Positions 22,669-32,351 of a stretch of 34,602 nt of DNA are shown piece after piece; the first letter of the stretch is position 1, and each line of letters opens with the position of its first letter. Origin of the DNA: Chryseobacterium sp. Leaf394 (GTDB lineage Bacteria; Bacteroidota; Bacteroidia; Flavobacteriales; Weeksellaceae); contig NZ_LMQH01000010.1 in NCBI RefSeq assembly GCF_001424105.1, positions 315,423 through 350,024 on the forward strand, in the 5' to 3' direction. The notes beneath the pieces were generated by a model. That model did no database searches, was not told the DNA's origin, and saw only the letters and a list, made by a program, of their open reading frames with translations. The position numbers and the translations under genes are program-made.

Positions 22669-24048
22669 ATGATTTTTAAAAATAAAAGTATCCATCTGTT
22701 CTCCTTTTTAATTGTCTTTCTTTTTTCACCCTTAGCGAAAAGCCAAGACAAATGGCCAGACAATACCAAAATCGACAAATGGTTTAAAGATAACAAACCC
22801 ACAGACATCAACAAACTAGGAAAAAAATACATCCTTACAGCCAACGGCGTGAAGAACGACAGTACAATTCTTCAGACTAAAGAACTTCAGGCAGTGATTG
22901 ATTTGGCAGCTAAAAATGGCGGTGGCGTTGTGGTGGTGCCAAAAGGTACTTTTCTCATCAGTTCGGTTTTCTTCAAGCAGGGAACACATTTGTATCTGGA
23001 AAGTGGAGCAAAATTAAAGGGAAGCGACGATATCAATGACTTTCCAGTTGTTACTACAAGAATGGAAGGTCAGACGGTAAAATATTTTCCGGCTTTAATT
23101 AATGCTGACGGATTGGACGGTTTCACGATTTCTGGTAAAGGAACTTTGGACGGAAACGGACTTCGCTTCTGGAAATCTTTCTGGAAAAGACGCGAGTGGA
23201 ATCCTAAATGCACCAATATGGATGAAATGAGACCTAGAATTATCTACGTTTCAAATTCAAAAAATGTTCAGGTAGAAGGAATTACCATTAAAAATTCACC
23301 TTTCTGGAGCACCCATTATTATAAAAGTGATTTCGTCAAATTGTTAAATCTGACGATTCTCGCTCCGAAAGAACCTGTGAAAGCACCAAGTACAGACGCG
23401 GTTGACATCGATGCGTGTACGAATTTCCTGATTAAAAATTGTTATATGTCAGTCAATGACGACGCGATTGCTTTAAAAGGCGGAAAAGGACCGAAGTCTG
23501 ATAAAGACCCGAACAACGGCGAAAACAGAAACATCCTTATCGAAGACAACAGCTTCGGATTTTGCCACAGTGTTTTGACTTGTGGAAGTGAATCGATTCA
23601 CAATTATAACGTGATTCTGCGAAATTCTAAAGTGAAAGATGCATCAAGATTATTACATTTAAAAATGCGTCCCGACACGCCTCAACATTACGAATTTCTT
23701 ACGGTTGAAAACATCACAGGGAATGTAAAAACTTTCTTATATGTTAAAGGCTGGAACCAGTTTTTTGATTTAAAAGGTGAAGAAAGACCGAGAAAAGGTT
23801 TGGCGAACAATATCACGATAAAAAATATCGACATCAGTTGCGAAACGGCTTTTTCTGTTGAAAAATCAGATTTATTCGACTTAAAAGATTTCACATTTGA
23901 AAATTTCAAAATCAAAGCTTTAAAACCTGAAATGCAAAACCTCAATCACATTCAGAATTTAAAGCAAAAAAATATCAATGTGACGCAAGTCGCTTCTCTC
24001 ACGCAATCTTACGACAAAAAAGACGATTCCGATATTTCTGCTAAATGA
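22669..24048 (+). CDS. GH28 polygalacturonase-family glycoside hydrolase
   Basis: A 459-residue exported enzyme (signal peptide MIFKNKSIHLFSFLIVFLFSPLAKSQ; ATG at 22669 preferred to a TTG at 22663). It has the right-handed beta-helix of GH28, which cuts galacturonic acid linkages in pectin or rhamnogalacturonan. Counterparts of the four GH28 motifs are visible: STDAVDID (Asp245, usual NTDG), NDDAIALK (Asp266, Asp267), GFCHSVLTCGSE (His302, usual GHG) and RLLHLKMRP (usual RIK). First gene after tRNA-Met; its stop overlaps the start of the GH2 gene by 4 nt (ATGA), coupling their translation. Confidence 0.9.
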   Translation: MIFKNKSIHLFSFLIVFLFSPLAKSQDKWPDNTKIDKWFKDNKPTDINKLGKKYILTANGVKNDSTILQTKELQAVIDLAAKNGGGVVVVPKGTFLISSVFFKQGTHLYLESGAKLKGSDDINDFPVVTTRMEGQTVKYFPALINADGLDGFTISGKGTLDGNGLRFWKSFWKRREWNPKCTNMDEMRPRIIYVSNSKNVQVEGITIKNSPFWSTHYYKSDFVKLLNLTILAPKEPVKAPSTDAVDIDACTNFLIKNCYMSVNDDAIALKGGKGPKSDKDPNNGENRNILIEDNSFGFCHSVLTCGSESIHNYNVILRNSKVKDASRLLHLKMRPDTPQHYEFLTVENITGNVKTFLYVKGWNQFFDLKGEERPRKGLANNITIKNIDISCETAFSVEKSDLFDLKDFTFENFKIKALKPEMQNLNHIQNLKQKNINVTQVASLTQSYDKKDDSDISAK

Positions 24049-26900
24049 GTTTTTTTTCCAAAATATTCGTTCTTTTATGCTTTTGCTCACAGTTTCTGCA
24101 TTCTCAATCTAAGGAAATCCAATTCCTGAGCGGGACAGATTCTGAGCATACCAAAGAATGGGATTTTTGGATAACCGGCGGAAGAAAATCCGGAAGTTGG
24201 GATAAAATTAGGGTTCCGTCACAATGGGAACAGCAGGGATTTGGCTCGTACAACTACGGGCGGGATTACGTGACCTATGGCAAAAATTTTAAATTTAACG
24301 ACGAAACAGGTCTTTACAAACACAAATTTACTGTTCCGAATTCGTGGAAGGGAAAAAGCATCAACATCGTTTTCGAAGGTTCGATGACCGACACCGAGGT
24401 GAAAATCAACGGAAAATTGGCCGGAGAAATTCATCAGGGTGCTTTTTATGAATTTAAATATGATATTTCCGACAAAATACTAATTGGAAAAGAAAATATT
24501 TTAGAAATTAAAGTTTCCAAAATGTCGGCTGATAAATCAGTCAACAACGCAGAACGTCTCGCAGATTATTGGGTTTTAGGCGGAATTTTCAGACCGGTTT
24601 ATTTAGAAGCCACACCCAAAGAAAATATTTCAACAACATCCATCGATGCCAAGGCAGACGGGACTTTCCGTACTAATATTCATTTAAAAGGAATCAATTC
24701 TGTCAACAATGTAAAGATTGAAATTTTTGATGCTACAAATAATCTCGTTGGCGAATCTCAGGTTCAAATTCAAAAAGGAGATACTGTAAAACAGATTCAA
24801 TTTTCGATTAAAAATCCTAAACTCTGGACGGCCGAAACTCCTAATTTATACAAGGCGAAATTCAGTTTAAATAAAAACAGAAAAAATATCTTCCACACCG
24901 AAGAAAAATTCGGTTTCCGAACAATTGAAATCCGAAAAGGCGACGGCATTTACGTCAACGGAACCAAAATCAAAATGAAAGGCATCAACCGTCACGTTTG
25001 GTGGCCTGAAACTGGGCGTGCGGTTAACAAAAATATCGATTTGATGGACGTTCAGCTCATCAAGGAAATGAATATGAATGCCGTTCGTTGTGCCCATTAT
25101 CCGCCGAATAAATCCTTTCTTCAGATTTGTGATTCTTTAGGTTTATATGTTTTAGATGAATTGGCTGGCTGGCAAAAAAAATACAGCGCTGAAGTTGGCA
25201 AAAAGCTCGTCAGAGAAATGGTTACAAGAGATGCGAATCATCCATCAATTATTTTTTGGAGCAACGGAAACGAAGGCGGACATAATTTTGATTTGGATGC
25301 AGAATATGCAAAATATGACCTGTCCAACCGTCCTGTTATTCACGCGCATCATAAGCCTGGAAATGCTTTCAACGGAATTGACTGTAATCATTACGAAGAT
25401 TATTACAGCACCAAAAAAATTCTCGAAGGAGAAAATATTTATATGCCGACCGAATTTCTGCACGCGCAGGATGACGGCGGTGGCGGAACTTCTCTGGCCG
25501 ATTACTGGGAATTGCATTGGAATTCCAAAAAAGGTGCGGGCGGTTTTCTCTGGGCATTTGCAGACGAAGGTTTGGTACGAACCGATTTTAATAATCAAAT
25601 CGATGTCAACGCAATCAATGCTCCGGATGGAGTGATGGGTCCGCATCGTGAAAAAGAAGGAAGTTTTTACGCGATTCGGGAAATTTACAGTCCGGTAAAA
25701 ATTGATTTGAAAACGTTGCCGGATGATTTTAATGGAACAATTCCTGTTGAAAACCGATATCATTTTACGAATTTAAATGAATGTCAGTTTGAATGGAAAT
25801 TGGTGAAATTTAAAACACCATTTTCTTCCGAATCTGGTTTTGATGTTGTTCAAAATGGTAAAGTACAATCTCCGAATATTAAACCAACTGAAAAAGGAAG
25901 TATTAAATTAAATTTTCCAACCAACTGGAAAGAAAGTGAAGTTTTAATGCTAACTGCAACAGATTCTATTGGAAAAGAAATTTACACGTGGACTTGGAGA
26001 ATAAAATCTAATGATGAAATTTCAAAACAGTTTTCGAAATCATTAATTAAAGACTTTACGGTTTCAGTTATCGAAAATGATTCCCTATTTGTTTTAAAAT
26101 CAGACGAAAAAGAATTTTCATTTGGAAAAAAAGATGGATTATTAAAGTATGTAGTTTTAGATAAAAAGGGTAAGAAAATGACCTTCCGAAACGGACCGGT
26201 TTTCTTGAATGGAAAAACGGAATTATCTTCCATAGAAACTTTTGCAGAAGGACAAAATCAAGTCATTCAGATTTCATACAAAGACGGGAAAAAAGCCGTT
26301 TGGAAATTGAATTCTAACGGAATTTTAGAATTGATTTATGAATATTCGCTTGCCGGAGATTATCAGTTTGCGGGCGTAAGTTTTGACTATCCCGAAAATT
26401 ACGTCATCGGTGCAAAATGGCTCGGCAAAGGTCCATATCATGTTTGGAAAAATAGAACTCACGGACAGACTTACAACGTTTGGCAAAATCTCAAGAACTC
26501 AACCAGAACTGGTTTTTCTCCTTGGATTTATCCTGAATTTAAAGGTTATTTCGATGATATTTCTTGGTTGCAGTTGAATACCGCAGAAGGAAAAATAACA
26601 GTCGGAACGAAAGAAGAAAAAATGTTCGTCAGACTCTTTGATTTTTACGGAATTTACGGAGCTGAAGGGTATCCGAAACTGCCGACGGGAAATATTTCTT
26701 TTCTCGATGCAATTCCGCCGTTGGGAACAGCCTTGGCGTTTAATATTAATAATGACACTGCGACTTTAGGCCCGGAAAGTGAACCGAATCATCTGAACGG
26801 AACATTCAAAAGAACTTTGTATTTCTATTTTGGCCTGCCGGATTTGGGCGGTGAAAATAAACAGTTTACAATGCCGAAAGAAAATATTTTAACAGATTAA
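24045..26900 (+). CDS. GH2 family glycoside hydrolase (beta-galactosidase-like)
   Basis: A 951-residue exported enzyme (signal MSFFSKIFVLLCFCSQFLHSQ). The N-terminal sugar-binding region (~35-190) has VPSQWEQQGFGSYNYG, the jelly roll typical of GH2; the TIM barrel follows with GINRHVWWPETG, NAVRCAHYPPN and the acid/base Glu410 in WSNGNEGG. The nucleophile is probably Glu470 in MPTEFLHAQ. A C-terminal beta-sandwich follows. Family members remove beta-galactosyl, beta-glucuronyl or similar side-chain sugars; in this pectin context galactose or a galactan side chain fits, but is not shown. Starts in the 4-nt overlap with GH28. Confidence 0.92.
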   Translation: MSFFSKIFVLLCFCSQFLHSQSKEIQFLSGTDSEHTKEWDFWITGGRKSGSWDKIRVPSQWEQQGFGSYNYGRDYVTYGKNFKFNDETGLYKHKFTVPNSWKGKSINIVFEGSMTDTEVKINGKLAGEIHQGAFYEFKYDISDKILIGKENILEIKVSKMSADKSVNNAERLADYWVLGGIFRPVYLEATPKENISTTSIDAKADGTFRTNIHLKGINSVNNVKIEIFDATNNLVGESQVQIQKGDTVKQIQFSIKNPKLWTAETPNLYKAKFSLNKNRKNIFHTEEKFGFRTIEIRKGDGIYVNGTKIKMKGINRHVWWPETGRAVNKNIDLMDVQLIKEMNMNAVRCAHYPPNKSFLQICDSLGLYVLDELAGWQKKYSAEVGKKLVREMVTRDANHPSIIFWSNGNEGGHNFDLDAEYAKYDLSNRPVIHAHHKPGNAFNGIDCNHYEDYYSTKKILEGENIYMPTEFLHAQDDGGGGTSLADYWELHWNSKKGAGGFLWAFADEGLVRTDFNNQIDVNAINAPDGVMGPHREKEGSFYAIREIYSPVKIDLKTLPDDFNGTIPVENRYHFTNLNECQFEWKLVKFKTPFSSESGFDVVQNGKVQSPNIKPTEKGSIKLNFPTNWKESEVLMLTATDSIGKEIYTWTWRIKSNDEISKQFSKSLIKDFTVSVIENDSLFVLKSDEKEFSFGKKDGLLKYVVLDKKGKKMTFRNGPVFLNGKTELSSIETFAEGQNQVIQISYKDGKKAVWKLNSNGILELIYEYSLAGDYQFAGVSFDYPENYVIGAKWLGKGPYHVWKNRTHGQTYNVWQNLKNSTRTGFSPWIYPEFKGYFDDISWLQLNTAEGKITVGTKEEKMFVRLFDFYGIYGAEGYPKLPTGNISFLDAIPPLGTALAFNINNDTATLGPESEPNHLNGTFKRTLYFYFGLPDLGGENKQFTMPKENILTD

Positions 26901-26901
26901 G

Positions 26902-28224
26902 ATGCAGAACTGGACAAAATTTTTGATGCTGTTTTTAGGTTCGTTTTTGTTTGCGCAACAGACGACTTTCAAGTTTGATTTTGGCACAGACAGAACCGAA
27001 AACGGATTTATTCCCATCACGTCAACCTCAAAATTTGATAAGAAAATCGGTTACGGATTTATGGATATTTCAGGTCTGAAATCTGTTGATAATGGCGGAA
27101 ATGCTTTAACGGGAGATTTTCTAACCAGCGAAAAACCATTCTATTTTTCAGTCGTGATTCCTGAAGGAAATTATATTATTACATTAAATCTTGGCGATAC
27201 GAAAGGGAAATCGGAAACAACTGTGCGGGTAGAAAACCGCCGTTTGATGTTGAATGACATTAAAACGAAAAAAGGCGAAATCCTCGAAAAACAAATCACA
27301 GTTCACGTCAAAGACAGCATCATCCGAAATCACGAAGGCGCTCAAATCGAAATTGTAAAACTGAAACCGAGAGAACGAAAATATCTGCATTGGGACAATT
27401 TGCTGACGATTGAATTCAATGACAAAGCACCAAAAGTTTGTTCGGTCATCATTCAGCCTAACAAAATGGCGAAAACCATTTATCTGACCGGCGATTCCAC
27501 GGTTGTAGATGCGCAGTACGAACCTTGGGCGTCGTGGGGACAGATGTTGCCGTATTTTTTCGTCCCGAATGAAGTCGTGATTGCCAACTACGCCGAGAGC
27601 GGTGAAACTCTGAAAGCCTTTGAAGACCGCCACCGAATAGATAAAATCTGGAATAAAATAAAGCCAGGAGATTATCTGTTCATTCAGTTCGGGCACAACG
27701 ACCAGAAAGCGGGCAACAGCATTAAATCGGGTTATCGAAAAAGATTAAAAGAATGGATTTTGAAAGCCAAAGAGTTAGGAGCAATTCCTATTTTGGTTAC
27801 TTCAATGAACCGCAGAGTTTTTGATGGAAATAATAAAATCGTCAATACTTTAGATGATTTTCCTGATGCAATGCGTGAAATTGCGAAGGAAGAAAAAGTC
27901 GATTTAATCGATTTGAATGCTTTAAGCAAAACCTTATTAGAAGCGATGGGACCGGAAGAAGCAAAAAGAGCATTCGTACATTATCCTGCAAATTCTTATC
28001 CCAACCAACCGGCTGCTTTGGCTGATGATACGCATTTCAATACGTATGGCGCTTATGAATTGGCAAAATGTGTTGTGAAATCTATCGTTGACCAAAATTT
28101 AACTTTAAAGAAATATATTTCAAAAAATTATAAAAATTTTAACCCAAATAAACCGGATAAAGTTGAAGACTTCCACTGGCCGGAATCTGTTTTTATGGAA
28201 TCTTTGAAGCCTGATGGAAATTAG
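26902..28224 (+). CDS. Rhamnogalacturonan acetylesterase, SGNH/CE12 type
   Basis: A 440-residue exported enzyme (signal ..LMLFLGSFLFAQ) removing acetyl esters from rhamnogalacturonan. Residues ~20-175 form an extra beta-sandwich (FKFDFGTDRTENGFIPI...) as in bacterial CE12 enzymes with a carbohydrate-binding-like domain. The SGNH blocks are GDSTVV (Ser199), YAESGET (Gly234), FGHNDQ (Asn266) and DDTHFNTYG (Asp375, His378). The start lies 1 nt after the GH2 stop, so it is the third gene of the same operon. It is followed by a 343-nt repeat-rich gap. Confidence 0.92.
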   Translation: MQNWTKFLMLFLGSFLFAQQTTFKFDFGTDRTENGFIPITSTSKFDKKIGYGFMDISGLKSVDNGGNALTGDFLTSEKPFYFSVVIPEGNYIITLNLGDTKGKSETTVRVENRRLMLNDIKTKKGEILEKQITVHVKDSIIRNHEGAQIEIVKLKPRERKYLHWDNLLTIEFNDKAPKVCSVIIQPNKMAKTIYLTGDSTVVDAQYEPWASWGQMLPYFFVPNEVVIANYAESGETLKAFEDRHRIDKIWNKIKPGDYLFIQFGHNDQKAGNSIKSGYRKRLKEWILKAKELGAIPILVTSMNRRVFDGNNKIVNTLDDFPDAMREIAKEEKVDLIDLNALSKTLLEAMGPEEAKRAFVHYPANSYPNQPAALADDTHFNTYGAYELAKCVVKSIVDQNLTLKKYISKNYKNFNPNKPDKVEDFHWPESVFMESLKPDGN

Positions 28225-28258
28225 GATTTAAGAGTGATTTGAAAAGAAATTTTGTTTG

Positions 28259-28342
28259 CCCCAGCCCTAAAGGAAGCAAAATTTTTGTGAAGATTTCATC
28301 AAAATTACACCTTTTAGGGTTGGGGAAATAATTTTGATGAAA
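28259..28342 (+). repeat. Crossing pair of long inverted repeats
   Basis: Arm 28259-28273 (CCCCAGCCCTAAAGG) pairs with 28310-28325 (CCTTTTAGGGTTGGGG), and arm 28294-28307 (TTTCATCAAAATTA) pairs perfectly with 28329-28342. The order is L1, L2, R1, R2, so the stems cross: either mutually exclusive or a pseudoknot. L2 can also pair imperfectly with 28280-28291 inside the first stem. Confidence 0.65.
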
Positions 28343-28348
28343 TTAGTA

Positions 28349-28429
28349 GTCCTGAAAGGACGTTATCAAAAGCATTGGGTGAAGCCCAATGATAAAGTGA
28401 AAGAAATAGCAAACAAGCCCTAAAAGGGC
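28349..28429 (+). repeat. A-B-A hairpin array, copy 1
   Basis: A at 28349-28361 (GTCCTGAAAGGAC), B at 28373-28391 (CATTGGGTGAAGCCCAATG), A at 28417-28429 (GCCCTAAAAGGGC). Gaps are 11 and 25 nt; A-to-A distance is 68. The same geometry is seen at 32352-32498. Confidence 0.8.
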
Positions 28430-28450
28430 GAAATCATAAACGTATTAAAA

Positions 28451-28553
28451 AAAATCTTTGATTTTTAAAACTTATGTGTTCTTTATAGCCGTCGAATCAT
28501 TCACTTATAAATAACTAATATGTCCAAAAATCTTTTGTGACTTTTGTGGTTAA
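28451..28553 (+). repeat. Dispersed ~103-bp repeat D, forward copy
   Basis: Begins AAAATCTTTGATTTTTAAAA and ends CTTTTGTGGTTA. It matches the reverse complement of 34454-34554 over shared blocks: AAAATCTTTGATTTT, AACTTATGTG.TCTTT, ATAACT.AT.TGTCCAAAA, ATCTTTTGTG. The GH106 start follows 14 nt after it. Confidence 0.75.
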
Positions 28554-28567
28554 TTAAACAGTCAAAA

Positions 28568-31345
28568 ATGAAAATTAAAAATATAGTCAGTCTCAGCCTC
28601 ATCTGTTTTGCCCTCGGAAATATCTCCGCACAAAACCCGTGGCCCAAAACCACCGAGACCGCAAAACCGTGGACCCGCTGGTGGTGGATGGGAAATGCCG
28701 TCGACGAAAAGGGATTGGATAAACAACTTACTACTTTAAATAAAGCAGGTTTTGGAGGTGTTGAAATCGTCCCAATTTACGGAGCAAAAGGTTTTGAAAA
28801 ACAATACCTGACTTACCTTTCTCCGGAGTGGATGAAGATGCTTCAGTTTACGACCAACAAAGCCAAAAGCCTGAATATGGGTGTTGATATGGCTGTCGGA
28901 ACTGGTTGGCCGATTGGCGGGCAGCAGGTTGATGAACAGGATGCGGCGACAAAAATGATTGTTCAGACGTACGCGATTTCATCAGGTGAAAAATTTTCAG
29001 ATAAAATCGTTCTGAAAGATGAGAAACAGAAGAATTTAAAAACAGTAAAACTCGATATTGTTACAGCTTACAATGAAAAAAATGAAGCTGTAGTTTTAAC
29101 TGATAAAATCAATGCTGACGGAACTTTGAACTGGAAACCAGGTTCAGGAAAATGGACGGTTTACGCAGTTTTCGTTGGCAAAACTTTACAAAAAGTAAAA
29201 CGTGCTGCACCGGGTGGAGAAGGTTACACTTTAGACCACTTTTCGCCGGACGCAACGAAGGACTATCTGAAAACTTTTGACAAGGCTTTTGGAAATTCCA
29301 ATTATGGAATTCGTTCATTTTTCAACGACAGCTATGAAGTTTACAACGCCGATTGGACGCCGGATTTTTTAAATGAATTCAAAAAAAGAAGAGGATATGA
29401 TTTAAGTCCGTTCATCAAATATCTCGTGAGCAACGAGGAAAATGAAATTGCAGGAAGGGTAAAATCGGATTATAGAGAAACTTTGAATGAATTGATTTTA
29501 AATAATTTCACCAAAGATTTTACCAACTGGGCACATTCAAAAAACTCAAAAAATACCAATCAGGCACACGGTTCGCCAGGGAATTTGTTGGATTTGTACG
29601 CAGCTGTCGATATTCCCGAATCTGAAACTTTCGGAAGTTCGATTTTTGAAATTCCGGGTTTGAAGAGAGATACTGCGGATATTCAAAAATCAGATATGCC
29701 TGATTTTAATATGTTGAAATTTGCTTCTTCGGCAGCGAATGTTACGGGCAAAAAATTAACTTCCAATGAAACTTTTACCTGGCTGACAGAGCATTTCAAA
29801 ACCTCGTGGTCACAGGCGAAACCGGAAGTAGAGCAGGTGTTTTTATCGGGAATCAATCACGTTTTTTACCACGGTACGACGTATACGCCGGCTGATGTTC
29901 AGTTTCCGGGATGGCTGTTTTATGCGTCGGTAAATTTCGTTCCTGAAAACAGTTTGTGGCCGCATTTGAAAGGATTAAATTCATATATCGAACGTACGCA
30001 ATCTGTTTTGCAAAGCGGAAAATCGGATAATGAACTGCTGATGTACTGGCCAGTTTACGACCAGTGGGCGAGTCCGAAGGGGAAGGATGTGACGTTCAAA
30101 GTTCATAACGTGGAAAAATGGTTGGTGCCGACTCCGATGTATGAAAATATGAATAAGCTCAGTAAAATGGGGTATTCTCTCGATATGATTTCGGATAAAA
30201 TGATTGCTGAATCAAAGTCGGAAAATCAGAAAATTCAGGTTTCGAAGGAAGGCTCGGCTTATCAGGTTTTAATTATTCCTGAACTGACGTATTTGCCCGA
30301 ATCTACCTTAAAAAACATAGTGGATTTAGCTCAAAACGGCGCATCAATTATCTTTCAAAACGAACCTAAAGATATTCCCGGAAACTTTGAAGTCGAAAAA
30401 AGAAGAACGCAGTTAAAATCTTTATGGAATCAGATTCCGTTTCAAAACCAGACTGGAACTTTGAAATTTGCTAACGTTGGTAAAGGAAAAATTTTATTAA
30501 GTTCTGATGTTGCAAAAGCTTTGGAATATTTAAAAATTGAAAGAGAAAAATTGACCGATACAGGATTGAAATTCGTGAGAAGACAGTTCGACGGCGGAAA
30601 ATATTATTACATCGTCAACCATACTTCAAAGGAAATCAATCAAAATATTCCCCTAAATTTTGTCGGAAAGCAAGTCACTTTGATGAATCCTGAAAATGGA
30701 GATTATGGACTTGCAGAGACTCAGAATAATTCAGTGAGAGTTCAGTTGAAATCAGGAGAATCTTTAATTATAAAAAATACCGAAGATATTTATACCTCGA
30801 TTCCCAATTGGTATTACGCTGAAAAAACCGATGCTCCGATTCTCTTAAATCAACCTTGGCAACTCGCTTTCAAAGAGGGCGGTCCCGAACTTCCGAAGAC
30901 CAAAACTTTGAATAAGCTGGAACCCTGGACGAACTTCACGGAAGATGCTTCAACCCAAAGTTTTTCCGGAACCGGAGTGTACACGACGACTTTAAAATTA
31001 AAAAAGAAAAACGCAGACGACTATCTTCTGAAATTCGATAAACTCTACGAAAGTGCAAAAGTGATTGTCAACGGTCAGGATGCCGGAATTGTCTGGAGTC
31101 TGCCTTTTGAAATCAACATCGGAAAATATCTGAACAAAGGAAAAAATACCATCCAAATCGAAGTCTGCAACCTGATGGCGAACCGAATCCGTGATATGGA
31201 CCAGAAGAAAATCCAGTGGCGAAATTACCACGAAATCAATTTTGTGAATATTAACTATAAGCCGTTTGACGCATCCAACTGGAAAGTTCAGCCTTCCGGT
31301 CTGGACGGAGAAATTCAATTAATTCCAATTCATTATTCAAAATAA
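28568..31345 (+). CDS. GH106 alpha-L-rhamnosidase
   Basis: A 925-residue exported enzyme. The ATG at 28568 gives signal peptide MKIKNIVSLSLICFALGNISAQ; the frame runs back to a TTG at 28544 inside the repeat, rejected. The N-terminal motif TRWWWMGNAVDEKGLDKQL, with GFGGVEI after it, is the hallmark of GH106, which removes terminal alpha-L-rhamnose from rhamnogalacturonan and other glycans. A large TIM-barrel/beta region follows, then a C-terminal jelly roll (TGVYTTTLKLKKK, YESAKVIVNGQDAGIVW). The DUF4350-like gene follows by 9 nt. It lies downstream of repeats that separate it from the first three genes of the locus. Confidence 0.9.
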   Translation: MKIKNIVSLSLICFALGNISAQNPWPKTTETAKPWTRWWWMGNAVDEKGLDKQLTTLNKAGFGGVEIVPIYGAKGFEKQYLTYLSPEWMKMLQFTTNKAKSLNMGVDMAVGTGWPIGGQQVDEQDAATKMIVQTYAISSGEKFSDKIVLKDEKQKNLKTVKLDIVTAYNEKNEAVVLTDKINADGTLNWKPGSGKWTVYAVFVGKTLQKVKRAAPGGEGYTLDHFSPDATKDYLKTFDKAFGNSNYGIRSFFNDSYEVYNADWTPDFLNEFKKRRGYDLSPFIKYLVSNEENEIAGRVKSDYRETLNELILNNFTKDFTNWAHSKNSKNTNQAHGSPGNLLDLYAAVDIPESETFGSSIFEIPGLKRDTADIQKSDMPDFNMLKFASSAANVTGKKLTSNETFTWLTEHFKTSWSQAKPEVEQVFLSGINHVFYHGTTYTPADVQFPGWLFYASVNFVPENSLWPHLKGLNSYIERTQSVLQSGKSDNELLMYWPVYDQWASPKGKDVTFKVHNVEKWLVPTPMYENMNKLSKMGYSLDMISDKMIAESKSENQKIQVSKEGSAYQVLIIPELTYLPESTLKNIVDLAQNGASIIFQNEPKDIPGNFEVEKRRTQLKSLWNQIPFQNQTGTLKFANVGKGKILLSSDVAKALEYLKIEREKLTDTGLKFVRRQFDGGKYYYIVNHTSKEINQNIPLNFVGKQVTLMNPENGDYGLAETQNNSVRVQLKSGESLIIKNTEDIYTSIPNWYYAEKTDAPILLNQPWQLAFKEGGPELPKTKTLNKLEPWTNFTEDASTQSFSGTGVYTTTLKLKKKNADDYLLKFDKLYESAKVIVNGQDAGIVWSLPFEINIGKYLNKGKNTIQIEVCNLMANRIRDMDQKKIQWRNYHEINFVNINYKPFDASNWKVQPSGLDGEIQLIPIHYSK

Positions 31346-31354
31346 AAATTAATT

Positions 31355-32158
31355 ATGACTAAAAATATCATAAAAACATTCGCATTAGGAACTTTGCTGA
31401 CCTTCAGTTTTTCCAATGCTCAGCAGAAACCGAAAGTAGTTTTAGACAACTTTTTCAACAACGAAAAAAAGGAAAATAAAGAAACGAAAGTTCTGGAATC
31501 GTGGCACTACACGTGGAACGACACCAGCAACGGCGGGTTTTCTCTTTTGGGCGAAATCTTCACAAAACAAGGTGCAGAAATCAGCACTTTGACCACAGCT
31601 CCTTCAAAAAAAGATTTAAAAAACACCAATATTTACATCATTGTAGATGCCGATATTGACAAAGAAGCATACGGCGGAAAGGCGAATCTGATTGACCCGA
31701 CCAGCATCAAGAACCTCACAGATTGGGTGAAAAAAGGAGGCGTTTTGGTTCTGATGAGCAACGATAGCGGTAATTCAGAATTCGAACATTTCAACAAACT
31801 GGCTGGCGAATTTGGAATTCACTTTAATGATGATAGCTACAACCGAGTTCAGAAAAGAGAATTTGAGCAGGGAAAAGTGATGGTTCCAGCCGGAAACGAA
31901 ATTTTCTCTGAGCAGAAATTATATATGAAGGAAGTGGCAACGGTTTCCGTGAAAAGTCCGGCGAAAGAATTGCTTTCTGCGGAAGGCAAAAACATCGCAG
32001 CCATCGCAAAAATAGGCAAAGGAACTGTTTTCGCACTAGGCGACCCGTGGTGCTACAACGAGTACATCGACGGCAAAAAGTTACCCGCAGATTTTACCAA
32101 TTATCAGGGAACTGAAGAGTGGGTAAAGTGGCTGTTAAAGCAGACTTCTAAGAAATAA
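31355..32158 (+). CDS. DUF4350-like secreted protein of pectin loci
   Basis: A 267-residue exported protein (signal MTKNIIKTFALGTLLTFSFSNAQ). Residues ~55-170 have a flavodoxin-like pattern: GGFSLLGEIFTKQGAEI, NTNIYIIVDADI and LTDWVKKGGVLVLMSND, as in DUF4350/GATase-like proteins. A later GKGTVFALGDPWCYNEYIDG segment closes the domain. Proteins like this occur with GH105/GH88 unsaturated uronyl hydrolases in rhamnogalacturonan loci, sometimes fused, but their activity is not established as far as I know. Here it stands alone, 9 nt after GH106. No GH105 partner is in the window. Confidence 0.75.
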   Translation: MTKNIIKTFALGTLLTFSFSNAQQKPKVVLDNFFNNEKKENKETKVLESWHYTWNDTSNGGFSLLGEIFTKQGAEISTLTTAPSKKDLKNTNIYIIVDADIDKEAYGGKANLIDPTSIKNLTDWVKKGGVLVLMSNDSGNSEFEHFNKLAGEFGIHFNDDSYNRVQKREFEQGKVMVPAGNEIFSEQKLYMKEVATVSVKSPAKELLSAEGKNIAAIAKIGKGTVFALGDPWCYNEYIDGKKLPADFTNYQGTEEWVKWLLKQTSKK

Positions 32159-32202
32159 TTTTTGTGAAGTGCAATCGGTTGAAAATTGTTTGAGAAGATT
32201 TA

Positions 32203-32323
32203 TTTGGGCAGCTATTTCCGCCTTCCGCTCCCAATCTTTTTTGCAAGACGATTCAGTTTAAATAGAACTTGCAGTCTAAGCAAAAAAGGATTTCCGCTCA
32301 AGTCGGGCTGCGAGAGATTCAAC
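32203..32323 (+). repeat. Dispersed repeat C, copy 2
   Basis: Starts TTTGGGCAGC and ends GAGATTCAAC, matching 9678-9781 at both ends with a different, longer middle. The middle holds a hairpin, CTTTTTTGCAAGAC pairing with GTC-TAAGCAAAAAAG. Confidence 0.65.
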
Positions 32324-32351
32324 GTTCAAAATTGCTTTTAAATTTTGAAAA

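Noticed and set aside
25245..25763. 172-residue minus-strand reading frame inside the GH2 gene
   Set aside because: It is antisense to a clear catalytic domain, with atypical composition and no recognisable motif.
27184..27696. 170-residue minus-strand reading frame inside the acetylesterase gene
   Set aside because: Antisense shadow of the SGNH domain; no signal or motif.
28544..28567. Upstream TTG start for GH106
   Set aside because: It lies in repeat D and would place polar residues before the signal peptide.
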